DNA of 41,329 nucleotides from Gilliamella sp. App6-5 (GTDB lineage Bacteria > Pseudomonadota > Gammaproteobacteria > Enterobacterales > Orbaceae). Numbering within the stretch: position 1 is the first letter of the stretch; every line of letters begins with the position of its first letter. Shown here one piece after another: positions 29,268 to 38,226 of the stretch. A program made the position numbers and the translations under genes. The notes beneath the pieces were generated by a model, which searched no databases, was not told the DNA's origin, and worked only from the letters and a program-made list of their open reading frames with translations. The stretch spans positions 1-41,329 of the forward strand of contig NZ_LZGT01000005.1 in assembly GCF_001690525.1 (NCBI RefSeq). The letters are read 5' to 3'.

Positions 29268-30176
29268 TTAATTTAATGCTTTATCATTAGGATGAGCGAA
29301 AAGTTCTTTCATCTCAGAAGACATATCAAAGTTCATATTTAACCCTTTTGGTGGAATAGGTTGTTTAAACCAGCGGTTATATGACTTTTCGGCGATACCT
29401 GATGTTTGTGCATCAGCGATTGTTTTATCGACTAAAGCTTTAAATTGCGGATCTTGTTTACGTAACATACAACCATAAGCTTCATAAGATAATGGTTTAC
29501 CCACAATTTCCCATTGTTCAGGTTTTTTCGCTTTTGAGCGTTCACCTGCTAACAACGCATCATCGATAAGAAATGCTGCTGCTCGTCCACTTTCAAGTGT
29601 GCGAAATGCATCACCATGATCTTTGGTTGCAATAATACGAATATTTAACCCTTTTTCAGTATTGATTTTGTTGAGCATAACTTCGGATGTTGTACCTGAA
29701 GTTACGACCACATTTTTACCTTTCAGATCGTCAATATCTTTAATATTGCTACTAGTTTTGACTAAAAAGCGAGTGCCAACAATAAAGATCGTATTTGAAA
29801 AATCAACTTGTTGTTGACGAGAAAGATTATTGGTTGTTGAACCACATTCAAAATCGTAAGAACCGTTTTGTAACAGTGGAATACGATTTTGCGAAGTAAG
29901 CGGTAAATATTTAACTTGCAAATTAGGCATGTTTAACTCTTTTTTTACCGCATTAATAATAAGATCTGAGTAATCTTGAGAATAACCAACAACTGTTTGG
30001 TTATCACCATAATATGAGAACGGGACTGATGATTCTCTATGTCCTACGACAATCACACCATTTTCTTTTACTTTAGCTAGTGTACCGGTTAATTCATCGG
30101 CAAATGCGGCACTACTCACTAGACCTAACATTGCAAATGATAACACTAGTTTGGTTAATTTTGTCTTTCTGTTCAT
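29268..30176 (-). CDS. gltI: Glutamate/aspartate periplasmic binding protein
   Basis: 302 residues from ATG at 30176. AGGAG at 30187-30183 touches the upstream ATG (30182) but is spaced 6 nt from this one, and 302 is the E. coli length. The signal peptide is KLVLSFAMLGLVSSAAFA-DE. The solute-binding fold has VVGYSQDYSDLIINAVKKEL, FECGSTTNNLSRQQQVDFSNTIF, GKNVVVTSGTTSEVML and EAYGCMLRKQDPQFKALVD, typical of GltI/DEBP. It captures glutamate and aspartate in the periplasm and delivers them to GltJK. Confidence 0.95.
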   Translation of the reverse strand: MNRKTKLTKLVLSFAMLGLVSSAAFADELTGTLAKVKENGVIVVGHRESSVPFSYYGDNQTVVGYSQDYSDLIINAVKKELNMPNLQVKYLPLTSQNRIPLLQNGSYDFECGSTTNNLSRQQQVDFSNTIFIVGTRFLVKTSSNIKDIDDLKGKNVVVTSGTTSEVMLNKINTEKGLNIRIIATKDHGDAFRTLESGRAAAFLIDDALLAGERSKAKKPEQWEIVGKPLSYEAYGCMLRKQDPQFKALVDKTIADAQTSGIAEKSYNRWFKQPIPPKGLNMNFDMSSEMKELFAHPNDKALN

Positions 30177-30306
30177 ACTCATCTCCTACTGTTAAGTTTG
30201 TATCATATTAAATAATTTTAATATTTTTACAAAGGACGTATATTATAACTTATTTTTTACCATAAAAGTACTTTTTACTGTTTATTTATCTATCATTGGA
30301 GCTAGA

Positions 30307-30347
30307 TGTAACCAATAATTAACGTAATATTACGATGATTGGTTACA
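30307..30347. promoter_or_regulatory. Nested inverted repeat between lnt and gltI
   Basis: TGTAACCAAT (30307-30316) and ATTGGTTACA (30338-30347) are perfect 10-bp arms. Between them CGTAATATTACG (30323-30334) is itself a perfect palindrome. It could be the end of the lnt transcript (no U run on the minus strand) or an operator for gltI. Confidence 0.45.
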
Positions 30348-30403
30348 CCAATACTTAGTTAAATCCAATTGTATATAAGCAATAATTATGCCAGTATCGT
30401 TAA

Positions 30404-31945
30404 TTATGAACGTCTTTTTATAAAAAGTGAGATAAGCATTAGTGCCATCATAGCAAAATAAGGCCAATTTCCCCATCTTGCATAAGGCGTTAAACCCGTT
30501 GTGGGCGATACAGTTGCCGATAAAACCGCTGTTTTAAATTGTGGTAACTGTTTAACAATATTGCCATGTGGGTCGATAATTGCGGTAATGCCTGTGTTGG
30601 TGCTACGGATTAAAGGCCTACCAAATTCTAATGCTCTAGCTTGTGCCATTTGCAGATGTTGCTTAGGAGCAATGCTATCACCAAACCATGCATCATTTGA
30701 TACAGTCAGTAAAAAATCGCTGTCTGAGGTAAAGTTTTGCCACATTAAATGTGATAAAATCACTTCATAGCAAATGGCAGTGGTAAATTTAAAGCCTTTT
30801 ATTTGTAATTGAGGTTGATTTGCTTCGCCAGACTTCATTGATGACATAGGAATATTGAGCAATTCAGCAATTGGTTCAAGTACTGATTCTAGCGGTGTAA
30901 ACTCTCCAAAAGGCACTAAATGGTGTTTTTGATAACGATTAGTTGTTGGATATTGATAAGGTTCTTTTTCACCTAATACCAACAAAGTATTATAGAGATC
31001 TCCGTTAGCTTGATATCCAGTTTCACCAAAGCGATAATCTATAATACCTACAGCGATTTCAGTATTATGAGCTCTAGCTTCATTATCTAGATATTGTAAA
31101 AAAGATTGCTGATTTATTTCGTAATCGGTGATGCTGGCTTCTGACCAAATGATAATTTTATCGTTTTCAAAGTTTTCTTGAGTCAGTTTTGCATAGGTTT
31201 GTAACGTGTCATTGAGTTGATCTTTTGTCCAACGAATTGATTGCGGAATATTTCCTTGAATTAAAGCAAAATTAGCCGAACGAGTGTTATCTATCGTAGT
31301 CCAATTAATATTATTGAATGAAATTGGTGCAAAAAAGATCGTAATCAGTGCAATGATTGCACCAAGTGCGTGCCGCTTTGGTGTTTTGCTGATTATTGTT
31401 TTTATACAATAAACGAATAATCCACACAAAATAGTTAACAATAAATTAACGCCATCTATTCCCACTAGAGGGAAATAGGCTCGTAAAGGACTATCAAGCT
31501 GGCTATAACCAAGTTGTAACCAAGCAAATCCAGTTAAGATATAACCACGTAAAAATTCGGTTACTTGCCAAAGCACTGGAGCCACAAGCACAAGCTGTTT
31601 AAATGAAAATTGCCCAGTAAAACGATTTGCTATGCTTAACAAAACAGTAAATAGCATCGGGTAAAGCGACAAATATACAATTAAAAGGCCTAAAACGATA
31701 ATGGCAACCAGAGTAGGTAACTCGCCATACTGTTGAATACTAATATAAACCCAGTGTATCCCTGCCGTAAAATAGCCAATGCCCCAACTTAATCCGAGTA
31801 ACATGGCTTGTTTTTTCGTTTTATCGGCAATAAGCCATAAAAGCCCCGCAAACGAGACAAAAGCTAAAGGCCAAATATGAAATGGGGCATAACTAAAAAC
31901 CGCTATACCACCAAAAATTAGGCTTAATAAGTTTTGTTTAAACAT
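30404..31945 (-). CDS. lnt: Apolipoprotein N-acyltransferase
   Basis: 513 residues (E. coli 512). Several N-terminal membrane helices occupy about 1-200 (with [19 protein letters not shown]). The periplasmic nitrilase-like domain has the catalytic Glu in [12 protein letters not shown], the Lys in [16 protein letters not shown] and the Cys in TAICYEV. A C-terminal helix ends the protein. It adds the third acyl chain to lipoproteins at the outer face of the inner membrane. The start overlaps the corC stop by 8 bp. Confidence 0.96.
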   Translation of the reverse strand: MFKQNLLSLIFGGIAVFSYAPFHIWPLAFVSFAGLLWLIADKTKKQAMLLGLSWGIGYFTAGIHWVYISIQQYGELPTLVAIIVLGLLIVYLSLYPMLFTVLLSIANRFTGQFSFKQLVLVAPVLWQVTEFLRGYILTGFAWLQLGYSQLDSPLRAYFPLVGIDGVNLLLTILCGLFVYCIKTIISKTPKRHALGAIIALITIFFAPISFNNINWTTIDNTRSANFALIQGNIPQSIRWTKDQLNDTLQTYAKLTQENFENDKIIIWSEASITDYEINQQSFLQYLDNEARAHNTEIAVGIIDYRFGETGYQANGDLYNTLLVLGEKEPYQYPTTNRYQKHHLVPFGEFTPLESVLEPIAELLNIPMSSMKSGEANQPQLQIKGFKFTTAICYEVILSHLMWQNFTSDSDFLLTVSNDAWFGDSIAPKQHLQMAQARALEFGRPLIRSTNTGITAIIDPHGNIVKQLPQFKTAVLSATVSPTTGLTPYARWGNWPYFAMMALMLISLFIKRRS

Positions 31946-32810
31946 TTTCAGGTAGCTCTAAATTGGGCACAGTTGCTTCTTCAGGAATAGTCACATGCAG
32001 TTGGATGATTCGTCTTCGGTCTGCAATGGTGACCTTAAATTGGTAACCATCAATGGTAATGCTTTCACCGCGTAAAGGTAATCGTCCAAAATGTTGCATC
32101 ACCAGCCCGCCAATGGTGTCCATTTCGTCATCACTAAAATCAGTGGCAAAAATTTCATTAAAATCTTCAACTGGCGTAAGGGCTCGCACCGTATAAACTG
32201 AAGGCGTTAAGCGGCGAATATCCCGATCTTCTACCTCATCATATTCATCTTCAATATCGCCAACGATAAGTTCTAAAATATCTTCGATAGTCACAAGTCC
32301 TGACACACCGCCAAACTCGTCGATAGCCATCGCCATATGGTAACGCTGCATACGAAACTCTTTCAACATGTGATCAACACGCTTGCTTTCGGGTACGACA
32401 ACGGTTGGTCTAAGGATTTTTTTGAGATCGAAATTATCAACACCTTGGCGAATAAAAATCAAAAGATCTTTAGCTAATAAAATGCCTTCTATATGATCTC
32501 TATCTTCACTAATGACAGGATAACGTGAGTGCCCATGTTCAGAAATAATATCAAGACATTCATCAAGCGAATAATTATCTTTGATCGTCACAATTTGAGA
32601 GCGGGGAATCATAATATCGCGAACGCGCTGCTCTGCTATATCCATGACGCCTTCAATCATATCAAGGGTATCTGGATCGATAAGTTCGTTTTCTTCGGCT
32701 TCGCGAATCACCTCGATAAGTTCTTCTTTATCTTTTGGTTCTGAATTAAATAACTGACTTAACCATAATGCAAACCCTTTTTTAGGTCTCCGGTGATTAT
32801 CATCACTCAT
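31938..32810 (-). CDS. corC: CorC/YbeX, CBS-domain magnesium and cobalt homeostasis protein
   Basis: 290 residues (E. coli YbeX 292). The cytoplasmic two-CBS module begins [26 protein letters not shown] and continues with [35 protein letters not shown]. The C-terminal CorC_HlyC domain follows ([24 protein letters not shown]). It is linked to Mg/Co efflux and, with YbeY, to ribosome function. The order ybeY-ybeX-lnt is as in E. coli, but the phoH-like ybeZ that precedes ybeY there is missing. Confidence 0.94.
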   Translation of the reverse strand: MSDDNHRRPKKGFALWLSQLFNSEPKDKEELIEVIREAEENELIDPDTLDMIEGVMDIAEQRVRDIMIPRSQIVTIKDNYSLDECLDIISEHGHSRYPVISEDRDHIEGILLAKDLLIFIRQGVDNFDLKKILRPTVVVPESKRVDHMLKEFRMQRYHMAMAIDEFGGVSGLVTIEDILELIVGDIEDEYDEVEDRDIRRLTPSVYTVRALTPVEDFNEIFATDFSDDEMDTIGGLVMQHFGRLPLRGESITIDGYQFKVTIADRRRIIQLHVTIPEEATVPNLELPENV

Positions 32811-32910
32811 TTGCTCTTTTCCTTTCTTACTTTGTTATTAATGTAACTTATTTTATATGCTTGTTGAGTTAGTTAAATTGCTATTTAACTAAACGGTTAA
32901 TTGCATATTT

Positions 32911-33378
32911 TTATTCGTCAATCGGTTGATAAGGATCTTCAAATCCTAATTGCTGCATAATAGCAATTTCAATATTTTCCATTTCTTCGGCTTCTTCGTC
33001 AAGAATATGATCATAACCCAGTAAATGTAAACAACCATGAACAATCATATGAGCCCAGTGTGAAGTTAATGATTTATGTTGTTGCTTGGCCTCGGCTTCA
33101 ACAACTTGTTTACAAATAATGAGATCGCCCAATAAAAGAACATCAATCTCAATGGGAGATTCAAAGGGAAAAGATAATACATTGGTGGGTTTATCTTTAT
33201 GACGATAGGTATTATTTAATTGCTGGCTTTCTTGTTCATCAACAATACGGATAGTGAGTTCAGCATTATCCATAAATTGAGGTAAAATAACATTTAACCA
33301 CTGCAAAATTTGCGCTTCGGTTGGTAAATTTAGGGTATCTTCTGTAGCAATTTGCAAATCTAAAATAATGGCGCTCAT
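32911..33378 (-). CDS. ybeY: rRNA maturation endoribonuclease YbeY
   Basis: 155 residues (E. coli 155). The zinc site H-x3-H-x5-H is intact (His114, His118, His124 in [12 protein letters not shown]). TNVLSFPFE and LLGDLIICK are also conserved. It trims 16S rRNA and takes part in 70S quality control. It lies 13 bp after rlmH, so rsfS-rlmH-ybeY forms a ribosome-biogenesis run. Confidence 0.97.
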   Translation of the reverse strand: MSAIILDLQIATEDTLNLPTEAQILQWLNVILPQFMDNAELTIRIVDEQESQQLNNTYRHKDKPTNVLSFPFESPIEIDVLLLGDLIICKQVVEAEAKQQHKSLTSHWAHMIVHGCLHLLGYDHILDEEAEEMENIEIAIMQQLGFEDPYQPIDE

Positions 33379-33391
33379 TTTATTACCTTAA

Positions 33392-33862
33392 TTATTCACG
33401 ATGATAAGGATGATTAGTGGTTAAACTCCATGCACGGTAAAGACTTTCAGCCACAATAACCCGTACTAAAGGATGGGGAAGCGTAAGTGGCGACAGTGAC
33501 CAACTCTGCTGTGCTGCCGCTTTGCAAGCAGCAGATAAACCTTCAGGCCCGCCGATTAATAAACTCACATCACGTCCGTCTACTTTCCAGCGTTCTAACT
33601 GCTCAGCTAAATTATGCGTTGTGTATGGTTTACCCGGTATATCAAGTGTCACAATGCGATTGCTTTTACCGCAAGCATTTAACATCAATTCGCCCTCTTT
33701 ATCCAAAATTCGGGCAATATCAGCATTTTTAGTGCGCTTACCTGCGGGGATTTCAATAAGTTCTAAAGGCATATCTTTAGGAAACCGTGACTGATAATCA
33801 TCAAAAGCAGTTGTAACCCAGTTTGGCATTTTATTGCCAACAGCAATAAGCTGTATCTTCAC
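33392..33862 (-). CDS. rlmH: 23S rRNA (pseudouridine1915-N3)-methyltransferase
   Basis: 156 residues from a GTG at 33862. The sequence from here aligns end to end with E. coli RlmH (155), and TTTGGAG lies 8 nt upstream. A longer ATG frame from 33928 would overlap rsfS and add 22 unmatched residues. The SPOUT methyltransferase signatures are [10 protein letters not shown] and the C-terminal [29 protein letters not shown]. It modifies helix 69 of 70S ribosomes. It starts 4 bp after the rsfS stop. Confidence 0.97.
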   Translation of the reverse strand: MKIQLIAVGNKMPNWVTTAFDDYQSRFPKDMPLELIEIPAGKRTKNADIARILDKEGELMLNACGKSNRIVTLDIPGKPYTTHNLAEQLERWKVDGRDVSLLIGGPEGLSAACKAAAQQSWSLSPLTLPHPLVRVIVAESLYRAWSLTTNHPYHRE

Positions 33863-33866
33863 GCCA

Positions 33867-34181
33867 TTAACTCCAAAGCTTCTCAAGTTCGTAAAGTTGA
33901 CGGCTTTCTTCTTGCATGATATGCACAATCACTGAATCCATATCAACCACGACCCAATCAGCATCACTTTTCCCTTCACTACCTAACACCAAATGGCCCT
34001 TTTTTTTGGCTTCATCAAGCAAATGCCCTGCGATAGACGAAACATGACGGTTTGAAGTGCCCGTACAAATAATCATATAATCGGTAATGCTTGATTTACC
34101 GCGAACATCAAGGGTGACAATGTCTTTGCCTTTTAGATCATCAATCTTATCAATAATAAAATCTTGTAACGACTGCTGCAA
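33867..34181 (-). CDS. rsfS: Ribosomal silencing factor RsfS
   Basis: 104 residues (E. coli 105). [34 protein letters not shown] and the C-terminal [30 protein letters not shown] are conserved. It binds uL14 and blocks subunit joining in stationary phase or starvation. First gene of the minus-strand run rsfS-rlmH-ybeY. Confidence 0.97.
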   Translation of the reverse strand: MQQSLQDFIIDKIDDLKGKDIVTLDVRGKSSITDYMIICTGTSNRHVSSIAGHLLDEAKKKGHLVLGSEGKSDADWVVVDMDSVIVHIMQEESRQLYELEKLWS

Positions 34182-34386
34182 AATAATCTCTCTTTTTATT
34201 AAAAATAAAGCGCCATTATAGCATATATTTCAAAAATAACGGCGATGAAAAATTTACATATATTTATTGGGAGGTGGCAATATATAACAATATTGAGCAA
34301 TGTCACTCTTTCTTTAATATTTGTTGACTAAATTATAAAAATAGTCTTATTTAAATTTATCTAAAAAGGCAATTTTACTTAATCAT

Positions 34387-34764
34387 CTAATTTCTTATCT
34401 TTTTTCTCATTTTTTTTGCTAATTTATCTTCACGCATTTTTTTTATTTGTTCTTTTCTGTTTTTCTTTATTTGGCTTCTTTTCAATTTTTTTTGATTATT
34501 TATAGCTAAACGATTCTCTTTTTTTATTGCATCTTTTATTGCATTTTTTGCTTTTCGTTTTTTTTCTCTATATATGCTAAATTCAGCTAGCACCTCTGTT
34601 AACAACGATATAACCACAAAGAATAAAAGTCCTAAAAATAAACCTAATAAAGATGGATATATTGGGTTGTAATCGTGACCCATGTGCGGATGGATCCTAA
34701 ATGTTCCTGCTTTTGCAATATGAGTGTTAAACAAAAAAAGAATAAGAAAAAATTTTACTTGCAT
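34387..34764 (-). CDS. Small membrane protein with a lysine-rich tail, unknown function
   Basis: 125 residues, no family recognised. It starts with a signal-like segment (FFLILFLFNTHIAKAG), then a short linker and one membrane helix (about 41-63, LLGLFLGLLFFVVISLLTEVLAE). A tail of about 60 residues follows, rich in Lys, Arg and Asn and predicted helical (REKKRKAKNAIKDAIKK ... KKMRKKIRN). The ATG has no clear ribosome site. The first third of the gene is copied at 15417 onward, fused to the permease end. It sits between the housekeeping rsfS operon and cassette A3, so it probably belongs to the accessory block. Confidence 0.55.
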   Translation of the reverse strand: MQVKFFLILFLFNTHIAKAGTFRIHPHMGHDYNPIYPSLLGLFLGLLFFVVISLLTEVLAEFSIYREKKRKAKNAIKDAIKKENRLAINNQKKLKRSQIKKNRKEQIKKMREDKLAKKMRKKIRN

Positions 34765-35134
34765 GATGAGCGCGAGCCTGCCGAATCATTATTCAATTGT
34801 TTTCTCTTGAGAAAATTGATTTAAATAAATATTAATGGATATTATAGAACAAAAAAAGTCCTCATTTTTGGAAAAATCTAAAAATTATTAAAAAAACATT
34901 CGGTAGTGATTTTATTGTAATTTTATTTTGTTGTTTTTTTTACAAAAACAGAAATTTCAATTCTTCAAATCTTTCCCAAAAAGCTTAATTAACCCCAATA
35001 TTTACATTTCGTTATACCCCAAAAAAAACTAGCCAAGCTTTTTTAAAATGGTTATACTTTCACCGATTTAAAAATTAGCCTATTTAATGATCGAACAAGT
35101 ATAAAAATTGAAATTAAACATGATTTTACTTGAC
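34765..35134. repeat. Upstream flank of A3, shared with A2
   Basis: AT-rich, no gene. It matches 15500-15862 nearly throughout. The last ~110 bp also match the A1 flank from about 13705. Confidence 0.8.
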
Positions 35135-35207
35135 AGGGGTAACCATAATGCATTATCATATTAGACACCAGACACCAGACACCAGCACTGGCAAACCTAT
35201 GTCTTAA
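35135..35207 (+). promoter_or_regulatory. Translation start of cassette A3
   Basis: AGGGGT at 35135-35140 precedes ATG 35148. The short frame from this ATG stops at 35205-35207. The offset to the long frame is the same 134 nt as in A1 and A2. Confidence 0.75.
35163..35183 (+). repeat. Tandem heptamer (AGACACC)x3 in leader of A3
   Basis: Three exact units, as in A1 and A2, leaving the ATG out of frame. Confidence 0.9.
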
Positions 35208-35281
35208 ATTTATCAAATAGCTCCATTAGACAAGTTTTTACGCTTTCCTCGTTTATATCCTCGAAATTATCTCTCAAATTA

Positions 35282-36277
35282 TTGTTGAAATTCTTCTCAA
35301 GAATCCTGTTGGCATTGTTATTCTTGTTGACTTCATGGAATTCGCAGGCATTGGCTGGTAAAAATAATCGAGGAGTTAATAATCGCAGCGATGCAATAAT
35401 ATTATTGCCATCGGCTGTTGTCAATTTCGCTCGGCCGAACTTGCTTTATGGCACAGATGAAAACGCTGGCCCCTTTGGCGTGTGGGACCCAAGTAAGGGA
35501 TTTTTTACGCAATCCACTCACCCCGCATTATACGAGCTTAATTTTCCGACCACAGGTGCTGATGGATTATATTTTGATTTAGATATAGAAGGCGTTGATG
35601 CAAGTGAATTAATATGGGAACCTGTTACGCATGAAGGTATAACTGCCACAGTAGAATGGAAACATGTAACAGCGGCTATGTGGATGGATGGTCCAGAAGA
35701 GGTGACGCGCGTTACCCTAACAGGTCCTAAGATAGACGATTATGATCTAGCCATGCATCCATATCCAAATGTAGTTCATAAGCCACATTTACCGCAGACA
35801 TTTGAATTAGTGGGTAAAGATAGAGAAGGCAATGAGGTTGTAACATATGGATTTGTATTACAGAAGTGGTTCCTTGTCCGTGAAGATGTAACCATGGAAG
35901 ACGAAGAAGCACCAAATTACGCAGTGTGGCATGCTATGTGGTGTAATGTTTTTGGCTATCGACTTCCGAAAGTAAAAGACCTTACCAATGCAGTCTGTCT
36001 TGATTATGACCACGACCCAGATAACTATGAATGTAATGGTGCCGTTGGTGCTACGCCGTCATCAAGTGGGAATTATTATCAGCGCCAAATAGGGGCAGGA
36101 TTATTCTCGGAATGGGGCAAAATATATTATTACTTCGGCGCAAAATTCGGTGACGATGACTACCCAACGAGTGACGCAACAGATAGCATTCCATTCTTCT
36201 CGGTGGCCTCGTTCGACGGCCAGGTGCTTGCAGGCGACCCTCCACGTCTGTATGACGGGGTTTGTGTCACGCCTTAG
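35282..36277 (+). CDS. Cassette A3: divergent adhesin-like paralogue, start out of frame
   Basis: 331-codon body from a bookkeeping TTG start; the likely true start is ATG 35148 with another heptamer count. The first ~125 residues are nearly identical to A1 and A2. Then conserved blocks (DGPEEVTRVTL, LPQTFELVGKDREGNEVVTYGFVL, GYRLPKVKDLTNAVCLDYDHDPDN, GATPSSSGNYYQRQIGAG) alternate with replaced ones. The replaced stretches are KHVTAAMWM, KIDDYDLAMHPYPNV, LVREDVTMEDEEAPNYAVW and the last ~55 residues (KFGDDDYPTSDATDS ... YDGVCVTP). The EF-hand-like loop of A1 is absent. The 3' end is visibly richer in G and C than the rest of the gene, which fits an exchanged tip. Confidence 0.7.
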   Translation: MLKFFSRILLALLFLLTSWNSQALAGKNNRGVNNRSDAIILLPSAVVNFARPNLLYGTDENAGPFGVWDPSKGFFTQSTHPALYELNFPTTGADGLYFDLDIEGVDASELIWEPVTHEGITATVEWKHVTAAMWMDGPEEVTRVTLTGPKIDDYDLAMHPYPNVVHKPHLPQTFELVGKDREGNEVVTYGFVLQKWFLVREDVTMEDEEAPNYAVWHAMWCNVFGYRLPKVKDLTNAVCLDYDHDPDNYECNGAVGATPSSSGNYYQRQIGAGLFSEWGKIYYYFGAKFGDDDYPTSDATDSIPFFSVASFDGQVLAGDPPRLYDGVCVTP

Positions 36278-36663
36278 CTTTTGTTTTTAGTTCTTGATTT
36301 TTAGGTTTCGGGTGGGATTATGGTGCGAATTAAGGTTAATTTAGCAGAAAACAAAGCCCAAGCGTTATGCAGGTCGCCGAAGCAAGCTATGCGCTTTTGC
36401 TATTAGATAGCAAAAGCGCTTATTCCAGAAAAATAAAAAATAAAACCCACGGTAATAATAAACAGAAACAGCCTATAATTCATTGATTTTATTAAAAACT
36501 CACAAGAAAAAGCTAAATAAAATCAATTTTCTACCTGAAAGATTTCGAAAGAATTCTAAGGCTTCTTTTCGCCCGCTTAGTTTTGCCGATTAAGTTAATT
36601 TGCTTAGCGCATTTGGCTGCACGTTAATGAATTACATTATTGAATTTCAATATAGAAATTTGT
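36278..36663. repeat. Downstream flank of A3 with hairpins and inverted repeat
   Basis: No gene. It contains the perfect 12-bp hairpin GCGCTTTTGCTA / TAGCAAAAGCGC (36391-36419) and the inverted repeat ATTGATTTTATT (36482-36493) / AATAAAATCAAT (36516-36527). The part from about 36363 is duplicated between A1 and A2. 36304-36362 instead resembles the sequence after paralogue B. Confidence 0.8.
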
Positions 36664-37695
36664 TTAAATAATCCGTAGTTCTTTTAATGATAATTTAATA
36701 AATGCATAAAAAATAGGCGCAAAAATTAAACCAATAACGCCAAAAAGAGTCTCTAAAAATAGCATTGCAATTAATAATTCACAGATACCAGCATGAATTT
36801 TTGTTCCCACTATTTTAGCATTAAGGACATATTCCATTTTATGAATTAAAATTAAATAAATAATAATTACCATTGCAACGGTGAATGATACTGTAAATGC
36901 AACAAAAAAGATTAATACATTGACAATCAGGTTGCCAATAATTGGAATAAGGCCAAAAATAAATGTTGCTAGTACTAAACTTTTACTAAACGGTAAATGA
37001 ATACCAAACACAGGTAAAATAATAAATAACAAAATGGCGGTCATGATAGTATTAAACAAGGCAATCACAACTTGAGACATCGCGACATATTGGAATACTA
37101 CCACTAATCGATTTAAACTGGTCTTTAAGGCTTTAGTTAATGCTCTTTGTTTAATTTGATTGTCACTGCTACTGCGTTGATTTTCTTTATAACCTAATAT
37201 TAATCCAATAATCATTCCCACAATTAATATAACTAAATCATGGAATACTTTTTTGATGATAGATTGTAGATAAAAGACATGATCTTTAAGATAAACCATT
37301 ATAGTTGATTCAATTTCATCAATATCATCAGGTAAATAATGGGTCATGCTTGATGGCAGACTGTTTACTACATTGTTTACTACTAATTTCATATTTGTTA
37401 ATGTTTCGGTAGGGTGCTTGGCCATATCAACAAACCAAGCAAATAAATACCAAAAACCACCAATAAAAATACTCATAATCAGTGTTGTGAGTACTAGTAC
37501 CGAAACTAATTTTGATTGATGGCTAAAACGTATCATTTTTCGTGATAAAAACTCATCTAATTTTTGCGTTAATGTATAGGTTAATAAACCAGCAATCACA
37601 GCAGGCATTAAATGAACTTGCATTAAAATAATGAAAAAAACGGAAAACAGTATGAGGCAAAATAGATTTAATTTTTGATTATTACTTAGTGGCAT
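36664..37695 (-). CDS. AI-2E family transporter (PerM/TqsA/YdiK group)
   Basis: 343 residues with about seven membrane helices: two at the start (LFCLILFSVFFIILMQVHLMPAVIAGLL), one near 65-90, then a soluble stretch, and four or five towards the end with GLIPIIGNLIVNVLIFFVAF and ETLFGVIGLIFAPIFYAFIKL. The conserved (P/L)IxGxL and LFGxxGxxxAPI motifs place it in PF01594. Members include autoinducer-2 exporters and Na/H antiporters, so the substrate is not predictable. It ends in LKELRII. Its last 33 codons are copied at 15322-15416. It may be a chromosomal gene beside which the cassettes inserted. Confidence 0.85.
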   Translation of the reverse strand: MPLSNNQKLNLFCLILFSVFFIILMQVHLMPAVIAGLLTYTLTQKLDEFLSRKMIRFSHQSKLVSVLVLTTLIMSIFIGGFWYLFAWFVDMAKHPTETLTNMKLVVNNVVNSLPSSMTHYLPDDIDEIESTIMVYLKDHVFYLQSIIKKVFHDLVILIVGMIIGLILGYKENQRSSSDNQIKQRALTKALKTSLNRLVVVFQYVAMSQVVIALFNTIMTAILLFIILPVFGIHLPFSKSLVLATFIFGLIPIIGNLIVNVLIFFVAFTVSFTVAMVIIIYLILIHKMEYVLNAKIVGTKIHAGICELLIAMLFLETLFGVIGLIFAPIFYAFIKLSLKELRII

Positions 37696-38226
37696 AAAGA
37701 AAATTTTCCTTTAATAAAAAATTTATTTAATTAAAACACGATACGTGGTAACGGTAAAAATTGACAGAATTATAGCAGATAGTTCATTGTTCGTCCTTTT
37801 TTTGTTACTAATTAAACATGAAGTGTTCATAATTTAGTTAATACTTTTTAACAGGTTAAAAAAGACTCTTATACAACCTAGGCAAAACGCTAACAACTAA
37901 CAAACCAGCAAACTCAAGAATAGCGAGTCCTAATAATTGTCATCTAATCAACCAAAAATATGTCATAAAAGTTATTGATTTAATTAGAATTTTATTGTTT
38001 TTTGTTCAAAAAACACTATCAAAACTATTCCCAAAAATACACCAACAAAAGCTTAACCTTACCTATTTAATAAAAATTTACAAAATTTTAGCAAAAAAAA
38101 GTAGCACATTATTAATCAATAGTTTATGATTCAAACGCCATTTAAAGCAATAGAATGTTCGCTAATTGAGCAGATAATTTTAAAAAATTAAATAAAGACA
38201 TAAATTTACTTAACGGTGCAATCGGA
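37696..38226. other. AT-rich divergent region between permease and paralogue B
   Basis: No gene. The part from about 37870 to 38060 is a diverged copy of 40435-40590: both have ACAACCTA, AACAAA(C/T)CA, CAAGAATAG or CGAATAG, ATCTAATCAACCAAAAA or TTTAATCACCAAAAAA, and TTGATTTxATT in the same order. It leads into the B leader and presumably holds the promoters of both genes. Confidence 0.5.
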
